Origin: Pseudomonadota bacterium
GTDB taxonomy: Bacteria; Myxococcota_A; UBA796; GCA-2862545
Direction of reading: 5' to 3'
DNA length: 64,000 nucleotides
Assembly (NCBI GenBank): GCA_023954855.1
Contig: JAGSGY010000019.1
Span: 1 to 64,000 of the forward strand
The translations under genes and the position numbers were made by a program. The number at the start of each line of letters is the position of its first letter. Within the stretch, counting starts at the first letter, position 1. The notes under the pieces are model-generated. The model saw only the letters and a program-made list of their open reading frames with translations, was not told where the DNA came from and ran no database searches. Of this stretch, positions 41,764-50,409 are shown one piece after another.

Positions 41764-42659
41764 TGCGCTCAGTCCTCGACACCTTCCTGGTCGCGCGCTT
41801 CGAGCTGATGCGGGCGATGCGGACCTGGCGCGCAGTCGCATTGGCGACGCTCTACGTGATCGCCCTCTCGGGCGCGACCTACATCTACGTACGCATCCTG
41901 TGGTTCATCGAGGCGGGCCTTGCCGAGACACTCGGCGTGCCGGCCAACGACAAGCCAGGCGCGATGATGAACGAGCTCATGGACAACGGAGACCTGACCC
42001 GGATGCTCCAGGAGATGAGCGGAAGCCCGGAGGCCGTCGAGTACCTGCTCACCTGGCCGCTGCTGTCGATCTGGGGCCTCTGGATTGGCATCCTCTTGCT
42101 GCCGTTCCTTGCGACCTCGGCGGCCGCCGAGTGCATCTCGATCGACATGAGCACGCGGGCCCTTCGCTTCGAGGCGCTGCGCACGGGCCGTGCAGAGCTC
42201 GTCCTCGGCCGCTTCTTCGGTCAGGTCGCGCTCACCGGCATCGCTGCGAGCTTCGGTCTTGTCGGAGCTTGGGTCGTCGGAATGACCCAGATGGTCGGCA
42301 ACGACCCCATCGTTCTGGCCTACGGGCTCGCTGCGATGGGACTTCGGGCCTGGCTCTTCGGCTTGCCCTTCATCGGCCTGGGAGTGGCCTGGAGCCAGTG
42401 GACCGCCTCACCCAACTGGGCGCGGGTGCTGTCCGTCAGCTTCACCGCGGGAAGCTGGATCCTGTTCGGCTTGGCGACCGAGTTCCGCGACAGCTCCTGG
42501 GGTTGGCTCTCCGACCTCGTCTTGCAGGTCCTGCCCCAGGGCTGGCTCAACGGCCTGTGGCATCCCACCGACTGGATCATCTCGGGCGGGGTCTACATCG
42601 CCTTGTCGCTTCTCGCCGTGGGTCTCGGATTCATTCGCTTCAGCCGGAGGGACCTGTGA
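41763..42659 (+). CDS. ABC-2-type transporter permease
   Basis: A 298-residue membrane protein with about six hydrophobic helices: one at 20-45 after a cytoplasmic elbow ('FELMRAMRTWRAVALATLYVIALSGATYIY'), a periplasmic loop around 50-95, then helices around 103, 150, 180, 205-225 and 265-290 ('GGVYIALSLLAVGLGFIRFSRRDL'). 'AAAECISIDMSTRALRFEALRTGRAELVLGRFFGQ' is the coupling helix region typical of ABC-2 permeases that exchange with an ATPase. ATG at 41763 (TGATG with the previous stop); GTG at 41760 is possible. The following ATPase starts by GTGA overlap. Confidence 0.85.
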   Translation: MRSVLDTFLVARFELMRAMRTWRAVALATLYVIALSGATYIYVRILWFIEAGLAETLGVPANDKPGAMMNELMDNGDLTRMLQEMSGSPEAVEYLLTWPLLSIWGLWIGILLLPFLATSAAAECISIDMSTRALRFEALRTGRAELVLGRFFGQVALTGIAASFGLVGAWVVGMTQMVGNDPIVLAYGLAAMGLRAWLFGLPFIGLGVAWSQWTASPNWARVLSVSFTAGSWILFGLATEFRDSSWGWLSDLVLQVLPQGWLNGLWHPTDWIISGGVYIALSLLAVGLGFIRFSRRDL

Positions 42660-43579
42660 GCGACCCCCTGGTCTTCACCGACGTGCGCAAGCAGTACGGC
42701 CGGCGCGGAGTCAAGGCCCTGGACGGCCTGAGCTTCCGCGTCCCCGAAGGCTCGATCTGCGGCTTTGTCGGACCAAACGGCGCCGGCAAGACCACCGCGT
42801 TTTCCGTGGTCAGCGGCTACCTCCGACCCGACAGTGGACGCCTGCAGATCCTCGGTCATGAGGGCTTCGAGCCCTTCGCGCTGAAGGGCCGCCTTCAGGT
42901 GTTGCCCCAAGATGCCGAGCTCGGCGACCGCCACACACCGCGGGAGCTTGTCACCCACCTTGCCCAGCTCGGCGGTCTCAGCGGCGCGGACTCTCGGCGG
43001 GCAGCCACCGAGGCCCTCGACATCGTGCGGCTCACCGACAAGCGTGACAAGCGCATCGGGACCCTCTCGCACGGCATGCGCAGACGGGTCGCCGTCGCCA
43101 GCGCCCTGGCCGGAAAGCCGGATCTGGTCCTGCTGGACGAACCCACCGCGGGCCTAGACCCAGTTCAGGCGCAGGCCCTACGCGAAGCGCTCGCCGAGGC
43201 ACGCGGCACCCGCACGCTCGTCATCTCGAGCCACAACCTCGACGAGCTCGAGCGGCTCTGCGACTGGGTGGTGATGGTCGACGCAGGGCGGTGCGTCCGC
43301 GAAGGCACTATCGCGGAGGTCACCGGTCGGAACAGCCGCGCGGAGTGGTCACTGGGACCAGGAGAGCTCCCCCTCGAGGCACTTCGGCTCGCCGTGCCCC
43401 GCCACCACTTTGAACAGGCTGGGCACATCCTGCACGAGTCGGCGGGACCCGATGGAGACCTGGACGCATCGTCGCTGATCGTGGCCCGCATGCTCGCAGA
43501 ATCCAGCGTCCCGATACGCGAAATCCGCCGGGGCCGAAGCCTCGAGCGGACCTTTATGGAAGACGCGAGAGGAGAGTAG
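42656..43579 (+). CDS. ABC transporter ATP-binding protein
   Basis: A 307-residue ATPase from GTG at 42656. Walker A 'GPNGAGKTT' (39-47), Q-loop 'VLPQDAELG', signature 'LSHGMRRRVAVASALAG' (a variant of LSGGQ), Walker B 'PDLVLLDEPTAGLDP' and H-loop 'LVISSHNLDE' are all present. The C-terminal extension (about 220-307) is as in ABC-2/CcmA-like exporters. With the permease at 41763 it forms a likely heteromeric exporter of unknown cargo. A bidirectional hairpin follows directly after the stop. Confidence 0.93.
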   Translation: MSDPLVFTDVRKQYGRRGVKALDGLSFRVPEGSICGFVGPNGAGKTTAFSVVSGYLRPDSGRLQILGHEGFEPFALKGRLQVLPQDAELGDRHTPRELVTHLAQLGGLSGADSRRAATEALDIVRLTDKRDKRIGTLSHGMRRRVAVASALAGKPDLVLLDEPTAGLDPVQAQALREALAEARGTRTLVISSHNLDELERLCDWVVMVDAGRCVREGTIAEVTGRNSRAEWSLGPGELPLEALRLAVPRHHFEQAGHILHESAGPDGDLDASSLIVARMLAESSVPIREIRRGRSLERTFMEDARGE

Positions 43580-43610
43580 GCGCCCCGCGGCCGAGACCGC
43601 GGAGACGCCT
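43578..43610. terminator. Bidirectional hairpin between convergent genes
   Basis: AGGCG...CGCGG pairs with CCGCG...CGCCT across 43578-43610, a GC-rich hairpin with an internal loop. It fills the 37-bp gap between the ATPase stop and the TMEM43-like stop. On the plus strand it is followed by TCTCAGCT, a poor T-run. Confidence 0.55.
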
Positions 43611-43616
43611 TCTCAG

Positions 43617-44807
43617 CTACGCCGCTGCCGGCTCATCACTCGCGCCGAGCTTCTTCTTGCCAATGGTGATGGCGAGAACCGCTAGGGCGGCGAACATCAG
43701 CACCGACACGGTGCAGAGCAGCATTCCGAGGATCGGGCGGGCGAAGAGCCAGCCGAGGCCAATCGTGCCCAGCGAGAGAATCGCGGAGACGAAGAAGCCG
43801 ATGATGCCCGAGCCGAGGCGCAGGAAGCTTCCCAGGAACGGGATGATGTCGGCGATGACCACGAACGGGCGCACGATCATCGTGATGCCGAAGAACATCG
43901 CGAAGAAGCCGCCAATCCGCAGAATCCAGGTCATCATGACCGCCGAGCTCTCAGCCGCCTCGAACATCTCGTCCGAGGTGAGGTTGCCCACCGAGAGCAT
44001 CGAGAGCGAGCCCGTGCCGCGCGGAGACTCCCACGAGTCGAGCGTGGAGTTCTTCTGGCCGGAGACCACGGTCACAACCGTCGGGCGGACCACATCGAAG
44101 TTGATGCGCACGTCGCCGATCACAGGGCTCGCCGGGTTTGCACCCATGTAGTAGCCGCCGTTGTGGACCTGAAGCTGCGGGCGAAGCGTCTCGGGTGCCG
44201 CCGCAAGCTGCTCGGCACTGACGTCGAGGTCTTCCCACGAGGTGATCTTGCTGATCAGGCCAGGCGAGAGGTCGAAGGCTTCGACGGTGACCCGCTTCGC
44301 AGCGAAGTCCTCATCCTCGTAGGGCATGGCTCCGGGGTTGCCGTGGCCCTTCTTCTCTTTGAACGAGGAGCTGTCGATGGCAGTGCCCTTCCAGACCTTC
44401 TCGTAGGAGTAGGTGGTCACGGTCTCTTCGCCGCCGCCGACCTTCTTGCGCTTCTCTTTCTTCTCGTTCTGCTGCCACTGGTACATCTCGACGTCGCGCG
44501 ACAGCTTGATGGCCGTCTCGCTGATGCCGAACTGCACATCGGAGAGCGTCTCTTCGGTGTCGGCCTTGCCGGAGAGGTGCACCAGAGCGCCCTCGTTACC
44601 CGGATCGACCGTGCCCGCTTCGACGCTTACGACCGCACCGCGGCCGGACTGCAAGGTCTCCCATGCATTGACGGCGCGAATCTCGTTCCAGAACAGACAG
44701 GGGAAGGCAATGATGAACAGAAGCAGGCCAAAGGCGACGCCCTTGATGCTCTCCATCAGTCGCGAAAAGAAGCCCTGATTGGTGACTTCGGTGACAGTCT
44801 CAGCCAT
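43617..44807 (-). CDS. TMEM43/LUMA-family membrane protein
   Basis: A 396-residue protein. One helix at about 22-40 ('IKGVAFGLLLFIIAFPCLFWNE') is followed by the family signature 'NEIRAVNAWETLQSGRGAVVSV', a large extracytoplasmic domain (about 45-285) and a cluster of four C-terminal helices (about 290-385: 'MMTWILRIGGFFAMFFGITMIVRPF...IIPFLGSFL'). This is the layout of PF07787 (TMEM43), known in animals as a nuclear-envelope/ER protein linked to cardiomyopathy and found in scattered bacteria. The bacterial role is unknown. A TATGAT that could serve as a -10 lies 45-50 bp upstream (44852-44857). Confidence 0.85.
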   Translation of the reverse strand: MAETVTEVTNQGFFSRLMESIKGVAFGLLLFIIAFPCLFWNEIRAVNAWETLQSGRGAVVSVEAGTVDPGNEGALVHLSGKADTEETLSDVQFGISETAIKLSRDVEMYQWQQNEKKEKRKKVGGGEETVTTYSYEKVWKGTAIDSSSFKEKKGHGNPGAMPYEDEDFAAKRVTVEAFDLSPGLISKITSWEDLDVSAEQLAAAPETLRPQLQVHNGGYYMGANPASPVIGDVRINFDVVRPTVVTVVSGQKNSTLDSWESPRGTGSLSMLSVGNLTSDEMFEAAESSAVMMTWILRIGGFFAMFFGITMIVRPFVVIADIIPFLGSFLRLGSGIIGFFVSAILSLGTIGLGWLFARPILGMLLCTVSVLMFAALAVLAITIGKKKLGASDEPAAA

Positions 44808-44845
44808 AGATGCAGCCCTCTAGAAATGTGCGCACTCGGGGGGTT

Positions 44846-44864
44846 CGCCGCATCATACGCGGCG
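44846..44864. other. Small perfect hairpin around a possible -10 box
   Basis: CGCCGC (44846-44851) pairs with GCGGCG (44859-44864) around a 7-nt loop. The loop holds the complement of TATGAT (44852-44857), a plausible -10 for the TMEM43-like gene on the minus strand. No convincing -35 lies 17 bp away. The rest of this 119-bp gap shows nothing clear. Confidence 0.35.
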
Positions 44865-44926
44865 GAATGCTCTCGAACCCTAGCGCGCCTGGGTCCGAGT
44901 GGCGAAAAACGCGCAAGACCGAGGGC

Positions 44927-45280
44927 CTAGGCGAGGAGTTTCGCCTCGAAGTCCTCGTCCGAGCCACGGAAGCCAACTTGGGTGGGCACGCCGTCGCGCT
45001 CGATGATCGGGCGCTTGATCAGCATGGGATCGGCGGCAAACGCGTCGAGCCAGCGAGCGTCGTCCCAATCCGCCTTCTCGGCAGGAAGCGCACGGTAGGC
45101 CCCACCAGACGTGTTGCGCATGGCCTTTGCCCCAAACGCGCTCACCCAGGCGGCGACCTGATCACGAGAGACCTCGGTCTTTCGAAAGTCTACCCAGGTG
45201 TGATCCGCGCCCCGCGCATCCAGCCACTTCCGGGCCTTCTTGACGGTTCCACAGCTCGAGATTCCATAGACGGTCAGCAT
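44927..45280 (-). CDS. ArsC/Spx-fold (YffB-like) thioredoxin-superfamily protein
   Basis: A 117-residue ArsC-family protein. 'LTVYGISSCGTVKKARKWLDARGADHTWVDFRKTEVS' has the single active-site Cys10 at the N-terminus of helix 1, and 'FAADPMLIKRPIIERDGVPTQVGF' contains the conserved RPI motif. The single Cys and short length suit the ArsC/YffB class rather than Spx, which is usually CxxC. The substrate may be arsenate or a small thiol; unresolved. It starts 29 bp after the argB stop and may be the last gene of the arginine transcript. Confidence 0.83.
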   Translation of the reverse strand: MLTVYGISSCGTVKKARKWLDARGADHTWVDFRKTEVSRDQVAAWVSAFGAKAMRNTSGGAYRALPAEKADWDDARWLDAFAADPMLIKRPIIERDGVPTQVGFRGSDEDFEAKLLA

Positions 45281-45308
45281 GTCGGCGACTCCATTGCGAG
45301 CCCCTCCG

Positions 45309-46223
45309 CTAGCCCAGCACAGCCTCGGCGTCCGCCGCATCGCCGTCCCGAACAATGAGCGTTCCCGCACCGTCGGTCGTGAAGACCTCGCGCAAGATCG
45401 CCTGCGGAACGCGCCCGTCGAGCACGTGGACCCGAGGGACACCCCCTGAGAGGGCTCTCCGGATCGCCGCGACCTTTGGACGCATGCCGCCGGTGAGTAC
45501 ACCCTTCGCTTCGAGCGCGTCGAGACCGCCGAGGTCCGTAAACGCGACCACTGACGAGAGGTCTTCGGGGTCGGAGAGAATGCCTGGTGCGCGAGTCACC
45601 AAGATCAGCTTGGCAGCACCCAGCGCGACCGCAAGCTCGGTCGCCACCGTGTCGGCGTTGACATTGAGCAAGGACGCGTCGCTTCCGACGGCGAGTGGGC
45701 TGACCACTGGAATCGCGCCCGCGCCGAGCAAGGCCTCGAGGCTGCCCGGGTTCACCGCGCTGACATCGCCGACCTGGCCGTAGTCGACCTGGACACGCTT
45801 TCCGTCGTCGTCGGTGATCACCGCAGGAGGGCGTCGGACTGCGGCAACCAAGCGTCCATCCGCGCCGCTCAAGCCGACCGCGGACTCGCCCTGCTTGAGC
45901 AGAGCGGTCACCAACAAGGTGTTGAGGCGGCCGCGCCAGACCATGACTGCAGCATCGATGAGCTCGGGGCTAGTGACCCGACGACCGGCCACTCGCTCGG
46001 TCTCAACGCCGAGCTCTGCCGCAGCGGCGTCGAGCTGAGGTCCACCGCCATGCACCAGCACGACGCGAATGCCGAGGCGGTGAAGGGCGGCCACCTCGGT
46101 GGCGATCGACTCGAGTGAACGAGGCACGTCGAGCAGCTCACCGCCAACCTTCACGACGAAGGTCTGACCCGAGTAGGCGCGCAGGTAGGGAATGGCTTCG
46201 AGCAGTCCGAGCTCGGTGCTCAT
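45309..46223 (-). CDS. argB: Acetylglutamate kinase
   Basis: A 304-residue amino-acid kinase phosphorylating N-acetylglutamate. 'TFVVKVGGELLD' (phosphate-binding Lys), 'VVLVHGGGPQLDAAAAELG', 'VVSPLAVGSDASLLNVNADTVATELAVALGAAKLILVT' and 'LTGGMRPKVAAIRRALSGGVPRVHVLDGR' cover the family blocks. There is no GNAT domain, so it is not an ArgB-ArgA fusion. The ATG at 46223 overlaps the carbamoyltransferase stop as ATGA. As the second enzyme of the pathway it is usually feedback-inhibited by arginine in organisms with the cyclic pathway; the N-terminal helix for that is short here. Confidence 0.94.
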   Translation of the reverse strand: MSTELGLLEAIPYLRAYSGQTFVVKVGGELLDVPRSLESIATEVAALHRLGIRVVLVHGGGPQLDAAAAELGVETERVAGRRVTSPELIDAAVMVWRGRLNTLLVTALLKQGESAVGLSGADGRLVAAVRRPPAVITDDDGKRVQVDYGQVGDVSAVNPGSLEALLGAGAIPVVSPLAVGSDASLLNVNADTVATELAVALGAAKLILVTRAPGILSDPEDLSSVVAFTDLGGLDALEAKGVLTGGMRPKVAAIRRALSGGVPRVHVLDGRVPQAILREVFTTDGAGTLIVRDGDAADAEAVLG

Positions 46224-47212
46224 GAGGTCTCCAACATGCGCTCAAGCAGCGCGATTGCGGTCCAAAGTCGATTTCCGGCTTCCTCGACGACCCAGGACTG
46301 GGGCCCATCGAGCACCTCGGGAGCGACCACCACGCCCCTACGAACAGGAAGGCAGTGCATAAAGCCACCGCCCTTCGGGAGCTTGTCGGAGGTGACCGTC
46401 CAGTCGCGATGTTCGGCACGCTGCACCGCCTCTTCATCGCGGCGGCCGTAGCCCGCAAAGCCGCTCCAGGACTTCGCGACCACCACCTCGGCACCCGCCA
46501 TCGCCTCGCGTTGGTTCTGGGAGGTCCGCACCGAGCCCCCTCCCGAAGACGCCATCGCAGCTGCGCGTTCGACGATCTGCGGATCGAGATCGAAGCCCTC
46601 GGGATGCGCGAGCGTGACGTCCATGCCCTGAAGAGCGGCGGAGAGCAGCACCTGGTTGGGCACTGCTGCCGGGAGTGCCTTGGGATGGGGCGCCCAGGTC
46701 AGCGTGATCCGCTTTCCACGCAGGTCCGGACCGAGGTGGTTCACCCATGTCGCGGTATCGGCGAGCCCTTGAAGCGGGTGCCAGAGCGCGCTCTCAAGGT
46801 TGATGACTGGGACGCTCGAGTAACGGTCGAAGGCGGAAACCACTGGGTCCGCCCGGTCCTCCTCGGCGCTCTCGAGCTTCGCGAATGCGCGCACCGCGAG
46901 AAGGTCGGCAAACTCCGAGAGCACGGCAGCCGCCTCGCGGATGTGCTCGGCCTTGTCGCCATCCATGACCTTGTCTTCGAGCTCGAGCGCCCAGGCGTCC
47001 TTTCCGGGCATGATCATCAGCGGCTGAGCGCCAACAGCCCCGCACGCCGCCTCAAGGGACGTCTTCGTGCGCAAGGACGGGTTCAGGAAGACACCGGCCA
47101 CGCGGGCACCGTCGCTACGATGGGCCTTGGAGCCGGCTCTCAGCTCGAGCGCTCGCTGAGCCAGCGCCAGGATTCCGTCTTGGCCGAGCTCCGTTCCGTC
47201 GACGAAGCTCAC
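46220..47212 (-). CDS. argF': N-acetylornithine carbamoyltransferase (AOTCase type)
   Basis: A 330-residue transcarbamylase. The carbamoyl-phosphate motif is 'FLNPSLRTKTSLEAA' rather than the S-T-R-T-R of ornithine transcarbamylase. 'PLMIMPGKDAWALELEDKVMDGDKAEHIREAAAVLSEFADLLAVRAFAKLES' and 'ALWHPLQGLADTATW' (variant of HPCQxLAD) follow the Xanthomonas N-acetylornithine enzyme closely, as do 'RITLTWAPHPKALPAAVPNQVLLSAALQGMDVTLAHPEGFDL' and 'FMHCLPVRRGVVVAPEVLD'. I infer that it makes N-acetylcitrulline. It is overlapped by argD upstream and argB downstream (both ATGA). Confidence 0.87.
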   Translation of the reverse strand: MSFVDGTELGQDGILALAQRALELRAGSKAHRSDGARVAGVFLNPSLRTKTSLEAACGAVGAQPLMIMPGKDAWALELEDKVMDGDKAEHIREAAAVLSEFADLLAVRAFAKLESAEEDRADPVVSAFDRYSSVPVINLESALWHPLQGLADTATWVNHLGPDLRGKRITLTWAPHPKALPAAVPNQVLLSAALQGMDVTLAHPEGFDLDPQIVERAAAMASSGGGSVRTSQNQREAMAGAEVVVAKSWSGFAGYGRRDEEAVQRAEHRDWTVTSDKLPKGGGFMHCLPVRRGVVVAPEVLDGPQSWVVEEAGNRLWTAIALLERMLETS

Positions 47213-48369
47213 TCCGCCTCCAGAACAGCACCCAACGCGGCGGAGAGCGCGCCCACGGCCGATTCGGGAAGCACCGCAGGCGGACAGAGGCGTAGCACCT
47301 TCGGATCACCCGACGTGCCGACCATGAAGCCCCGCTCGAGCAAGGCCATCTGAACGGGCTTGGCAGGACGATCGAGCACGAGGCCCAGCCAGACGCCGGA
47401 GCCGCGCACGACCTCGACACCGTCGAGACCACCGAGGGCGATCTTCAGCAGCGAGCCGAGACGACCCGCGCGACTGACCAGGTTCTCGTCGCGGAGAATG
47501 CGCAGCGTCGCTTCAACTGCCGCACACCCAAGCGGCGCTCCGCCGAAGGTTGTGCCGTGTTCACCGGGGCTCGCCGATGCCGCCACCGCCTCGGTCATCA
47601 GCGTGGCCGCCACGGGAAAGCCTCCACCGAGGCCCTTTCCGACGGTGACGATGTCGGGGCGCACGCCCTCGCGCATGCAGAGCAGTGGCCAGCCTGCGCG
47701 ACCGATACCGGACTGCACTTCATCGCAGATCAGCATGGCGCCGGCGGTGCGTACCGCCGACTCGACCGCCGCGAGGTAGCCGGGAGGCGCCTCGACGATG
47801 CCAGCGATGCCTTGAACGGGCTCGGTGATCACCGCCGCCACATCCGGACCGAGTGCGGCCTGTAGGGCCTCGAGATCCCCAAACGGCACGAAGCGCACGT
47901 CCCCATGCGCGGGTGCGTGCTGCTCCCGGTACTTCCACGTGGCTCCGAGGGCGCCCATGGTCCTGCCGTGAAAACCCTTCTCCATCGCGATGATCACGGG
48001 ACGTCCGGTGAGCTTGCGGGCGAGCTTGAGTGCGGCCTCGTTGGCTTCGGCACCCGAGTTCACGAAGAAGGCCACGTCCATGCCCGTGAAGTCACACAGC
48101 GACTGCGCCGCCTTGGTGCGAATCGGAGTCGGCGTCATCGTCGTACAGAACGACAACTTGGCGGCCTGATCGGCAATGGCGGCGATCCACCGTGGATGCC
48201 CCTGGCCGAGAATGGTGACGGCGTGGCCACCGTAGAAGTCCCAGTAGCCGCGGCCGGTGTCGTCGTAGACACGGGCGCCCGAGCCCTCAACGAGCGTGAC
48301 GGGAAGCTGCGCAGCACCGAGGTTGTCAAGCAGCGGGGGCGGAAGGGGCAGAGCGGGAGCAGCAGACAT
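47209..48369 (-). CDS. argD: Acetylornithine aminotransferase
   Basis: A 386-residue class III aminotransferase. 'DFYGGHAVTILGQGHPRWIAAI', 'FFVNSGAEANEAALKLARKLTGR', 'GFHGRTMGALGAT', 'LICDEVQSGIGRAG', PLP lysine in 'DIVTVGKGLGGGFPVAATLM' and 'GTTFGGAPLGCAAVEATLRI' are the family blocks. It converts N-acetylglutamate semialdehyde to N-acetylornithine. The ATG at 48369 is used; upstream frame residues are non-coding. It starts 10 bp after argC and is coupled to the AOTCase gene. Confidence 0.93.
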   Translation of the reverse strand: MSAAPALPLPPPLLDNLGAAQLPVTLVEGSGARVYDDTGRGYWDFYGGHAVTILGQGHPRWIAAIADQAAKLSFCTTMTPTPIRTKAAQSLCDFTGMDVAFFVNSGAEANEAALKLARKLTGRPVIIAMEKGFHGRTMGALGATWKYREQHAPAHGDVRFVPFGDLEALQAALGPDVAAVITEPVQGIAGIVEAPPGYLAAVESAVRTAGAMLICDEVQSGIGRAGWPLLCMREGVRPDIVTVGKGLGGGFPVAATLMTEAVAASASPGEHGTTFGGAPLGCAAVEATLRILRDENLVSRAGRLGSLLKIALGGLDGVEVVRGSGVWLGLVLDRPAKPVQMALLERGFMVGTSGDPKVLRLCPPAVLPESAVGALSAALGAVLEAE

Positions 48370-48379
48370 GATGGTTGTC

Positions 48380-49327
48380 CTACGGAAGCGACGGGGCAGT
48401 GAGCGTGGACGTGGGAAGTCCAAGGGCGAGGTCGAGGCATTGAAGAGCCTGTCCTGCCGCGCCTTTGCCGAGATTGTCGATGGCCGAGAGCACCGCGACG
48501 GTGTCCTCGTCCTGAGAGACTGCGAGGTCGCAGAAGGCTGTGCCGCGTACGTGGCGAAGCTCCGGCGATCCGGCCCGCAGACGAATGTGGGGATGCTGTT
48601 TGGCGAAGTCCGCGACGATGGCCGAGGCGTCTGTGCCCGGCTTCACGGTTGCGAGCAGGGTCGCGAAGATGCCGCGATCAACGGGTGCAGAGAGCGGCAC
48701 GAAGTCGAGCTTGGGCGCCGAGCCAATGCTGTCCCAAAAGGACACGACCTCGGGAACATGCTGGTGGCTCAGCACCTTGTAGGCCTTGAGGTTCACGAAC
48801 CGGTACGGATGATGGGTGCCTGCCTTCGGGGTCGCCCCCGAGCCGGTCGAGCCAGTCGCCGCGACGACGCGAATCGGCCCATCGACCACACCCGCAGCCA
48901 CGAGTGGGGCGCCAGCGAGCGCGATGGCCGTCGCAAAACACCCCGGAACGGCCACGCGGGTCGACGACGCAATCGCCTCCGCCGCGTACTCCGCCATGCC
49001 GTAGGTCCAGCCCGTCGCGTGGCGATGGTCACGGGAGCAGTCGATGATCACCGGCGCCCGCTCGAGCTGGGCGGCGAGTGGTGCGGCCGCTCCATGGGGC
49101 GTGGCCAGCACAACGGCATCAAAGGTCGAGAGGCGATCGGCGTCGAAGGGTTCGAGCACGAGATCGGTGAGCCCCTCGAGGCCTGGGTGCACTTCAGCGA
49201 GCCGCGTGCCGGCCTTGGAGGTCGAGATCACCGCGGACGGCGTCGCATCGGCATGGCCAATGAGACGACGAACGACCTCGGCTCCGACGAAGCCGGTGGC
49301 TCCGACGATGGCGATGCGTGCGCTCAC
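48380..49327 (-). CDS. argC: N-acetyl-gamma-glutamyl-phosphate reductase
   Basis: A 315-residue dehydrogenase. 'IAIVGATGFVGAEVVRRLIGH' is the NADP loop; the catalytic Cys is in 'VAVPGCFATAIALAGAPLVAAG'; 'TGSTGSGATPKAGTHHPYRFVNLKAYKVLSHQHVPEV' and 'DLAVSQDEDTVAVLSAIDNLGKGAAGQALQC' complete the family pattern. Reduces N-acetylglutamyl phosphate to the semialdehyde. It starts by ATGA overlap with the upstream P-loop gene. Confidence 0.95.
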   Translation of the reverse strand: MSARIAIVGATGFVGAEVVRRLIGHADATPSAVISTSKAGTRLAEVHPGLEGLTDLVLEPFDADRLSTFDAVVLATPHGAAAPLAAQLERAPVIIDCSRDHRHATGWTYGMAEYAAEAIASSTRVAVPGCFATAIALAGAPLVAAGVVDGPIRVVAATGSTGSGATPKAGTHHPYRFVNLKAYKVLSHQHVPEVVSFWDSIGSAPKLDFVPLSAPVDRGIFATLLATVKPGTDASAIVADFAKQHPHIRLRAGSPELRHVRGTAFCDLAVSQDEDTVAVLSAIDNLGKGAAGQALQCLDLALGLPTSTLTAPSLP

Positions 49328-50397
49328 CCGGTGCTCCGCGCCAGCGAGAGGGTCGGCGTCGGTGCGACACCCGCCGCCGCGAGCAACGCGTGACCGAAGC
49401 GATCGGCCTCCTGCACAGCATTGATCGCCAACATGCCAAGGCCACCGACGCTGCTCGTGCCGGCCGCGTTGTCCGTGGCGGGGCCCGTCAGCACGTCAGC
49501 CGAGAGACCCATGCCCTCGAGGAGCACCTTGCCCCCGAACGCGCCGACCGGATCGGTCGCACAGAACGCAATCGCGCTGATCGAGCGCTTCAGGTCGGGT
49601 GCGCTCAGCAGCTCGCGCACGCCGTACTCACCGAGAAGCCCGTCACCAAGCTCGACGACGAGTAGGTCGGCCCCCTCGGTCGCCAGGTGGTTGAGGCAGC
49701 CGCGCGCTACGGCGACGCTGTCCACGCCACAGGTCGAGGGCAGTCCGGCATCGGCGAAGGTCACGCCGTGCTTGGCACCGTGATCCACCATCTTCAGCAC
49801 GTCGGACTTGAGGGCAACGCCCGTCAGCTTCGCCACACCCACCGTAAAGCCAGCCTGAGCCGCGGCCTTCACAATCGAGCCCGCTGCACGGGTCTTGCCA
49901 GAGTTCATGCTGGTTCCGACAATCCAGATCGATGGCGGAAGCGCGTCGAGGGTGTCGGACACAGCAACGGGCCCGGGAAAGATCGACGCCGGCACACCGA
50001 CGCGACGGCCGAGCTCTGGGAAGTTCAGCACCGATCCAAGCACCTCAACCCTCGCTGGCGGCCCCACCTCGGGGTTCGCCGAGGTCGCCAGGCCGATGAC
50101 CCCACCAAGGTTGAGCAGGTGCAGGATGTCGCCCGGCTTCACGCTCTCGGGAACATCGCCGGAATAGCCGTGTAGAGCGTGCCGACGACCAAGAACGCCA
50201 GCGATGATGTCGCCCTTGTGCACGGTCATCATCCGGCCATGCACGTCTTCGAGCTTGTTGTAGACGCGCTTCTCGTCGAGGACGCGCACGGCGACGATCG
50301 ACCCCGGTACGGCCGGGATGCTGGTGCCGAGCACGACGTCGCGCCGGAGCCGGGCATTTGCAGAAGAAGAAGCGATCTTGTCGAGACGAAGCCTCAT
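49324..50397 (-). CDS. P-loop protein of unknown function in the arginine operon (DUF1611-like C-terminus)
   Basis: A 357-residue protein from the ATG at 50397, with GGAGG five bases upstream. I do not recognise a named family. Residues about 1-160 are beta-rich ('GSIVAVRVLDEKRVYNKLEDVHGRMMTVHKGDIIAGVLGRRHALHGYSGDVPESVKPGDILHLLNLGG'). Residues about 160-350 form a SIMIBI-like P-loop domain with Walker A 'WIVGTSMNSGKTRAAG', 'FTVGVAKLTGVAL', 'FADAGLPSTCGVDS' and 'DLLVVELGDGLLGEYGVREL'. This order parallels DUF1611 proteins ('VGTDCxxGKxTT', 'ATGQTG', 'VEGQGxL'), one member of which, DgcN, is a D-glutamate N-acetyltransferase. It lies between argR and argC and overlaps argC as ATGA, so a role in arginine synthesis, possibly glutamate N-acetylation, is an inference. 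Confidence 0.72.
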   Translation of the reverse strand: MRLRLDKIASSSANARLRRDVVLGTSIPAVPGSIVAVRVLDEKRVYNKLEDVHGRMMTVHKGDIIAGVLGRRHALHGYSGDVPESVKPGDILHLLNLGGVIGLATSANPEVGPPARVEVLGSVLNFPELGRRVGVPASIFPGPVAVSDTLDALPPSIWIVGTSMNSGKTRAAGSIVKAAAQAGFTVGVAKLTGVALKSDVLKMVDHGAKHGVTFADAGLPSTCGVDSVAVARGCLNHLATEGADLLVVELGDGLLGEYGVRELLSAPDLKRSISAIAFCATDPVGAFGGKVLLEGMGLSADVLTGPATDNAAGTSSVGGLGMLAINAVQEADRFGHALLAAAGVAPTPTLSLARSTG

Positions 50398-50409
50398 CGA
50401 GACCTCCAC

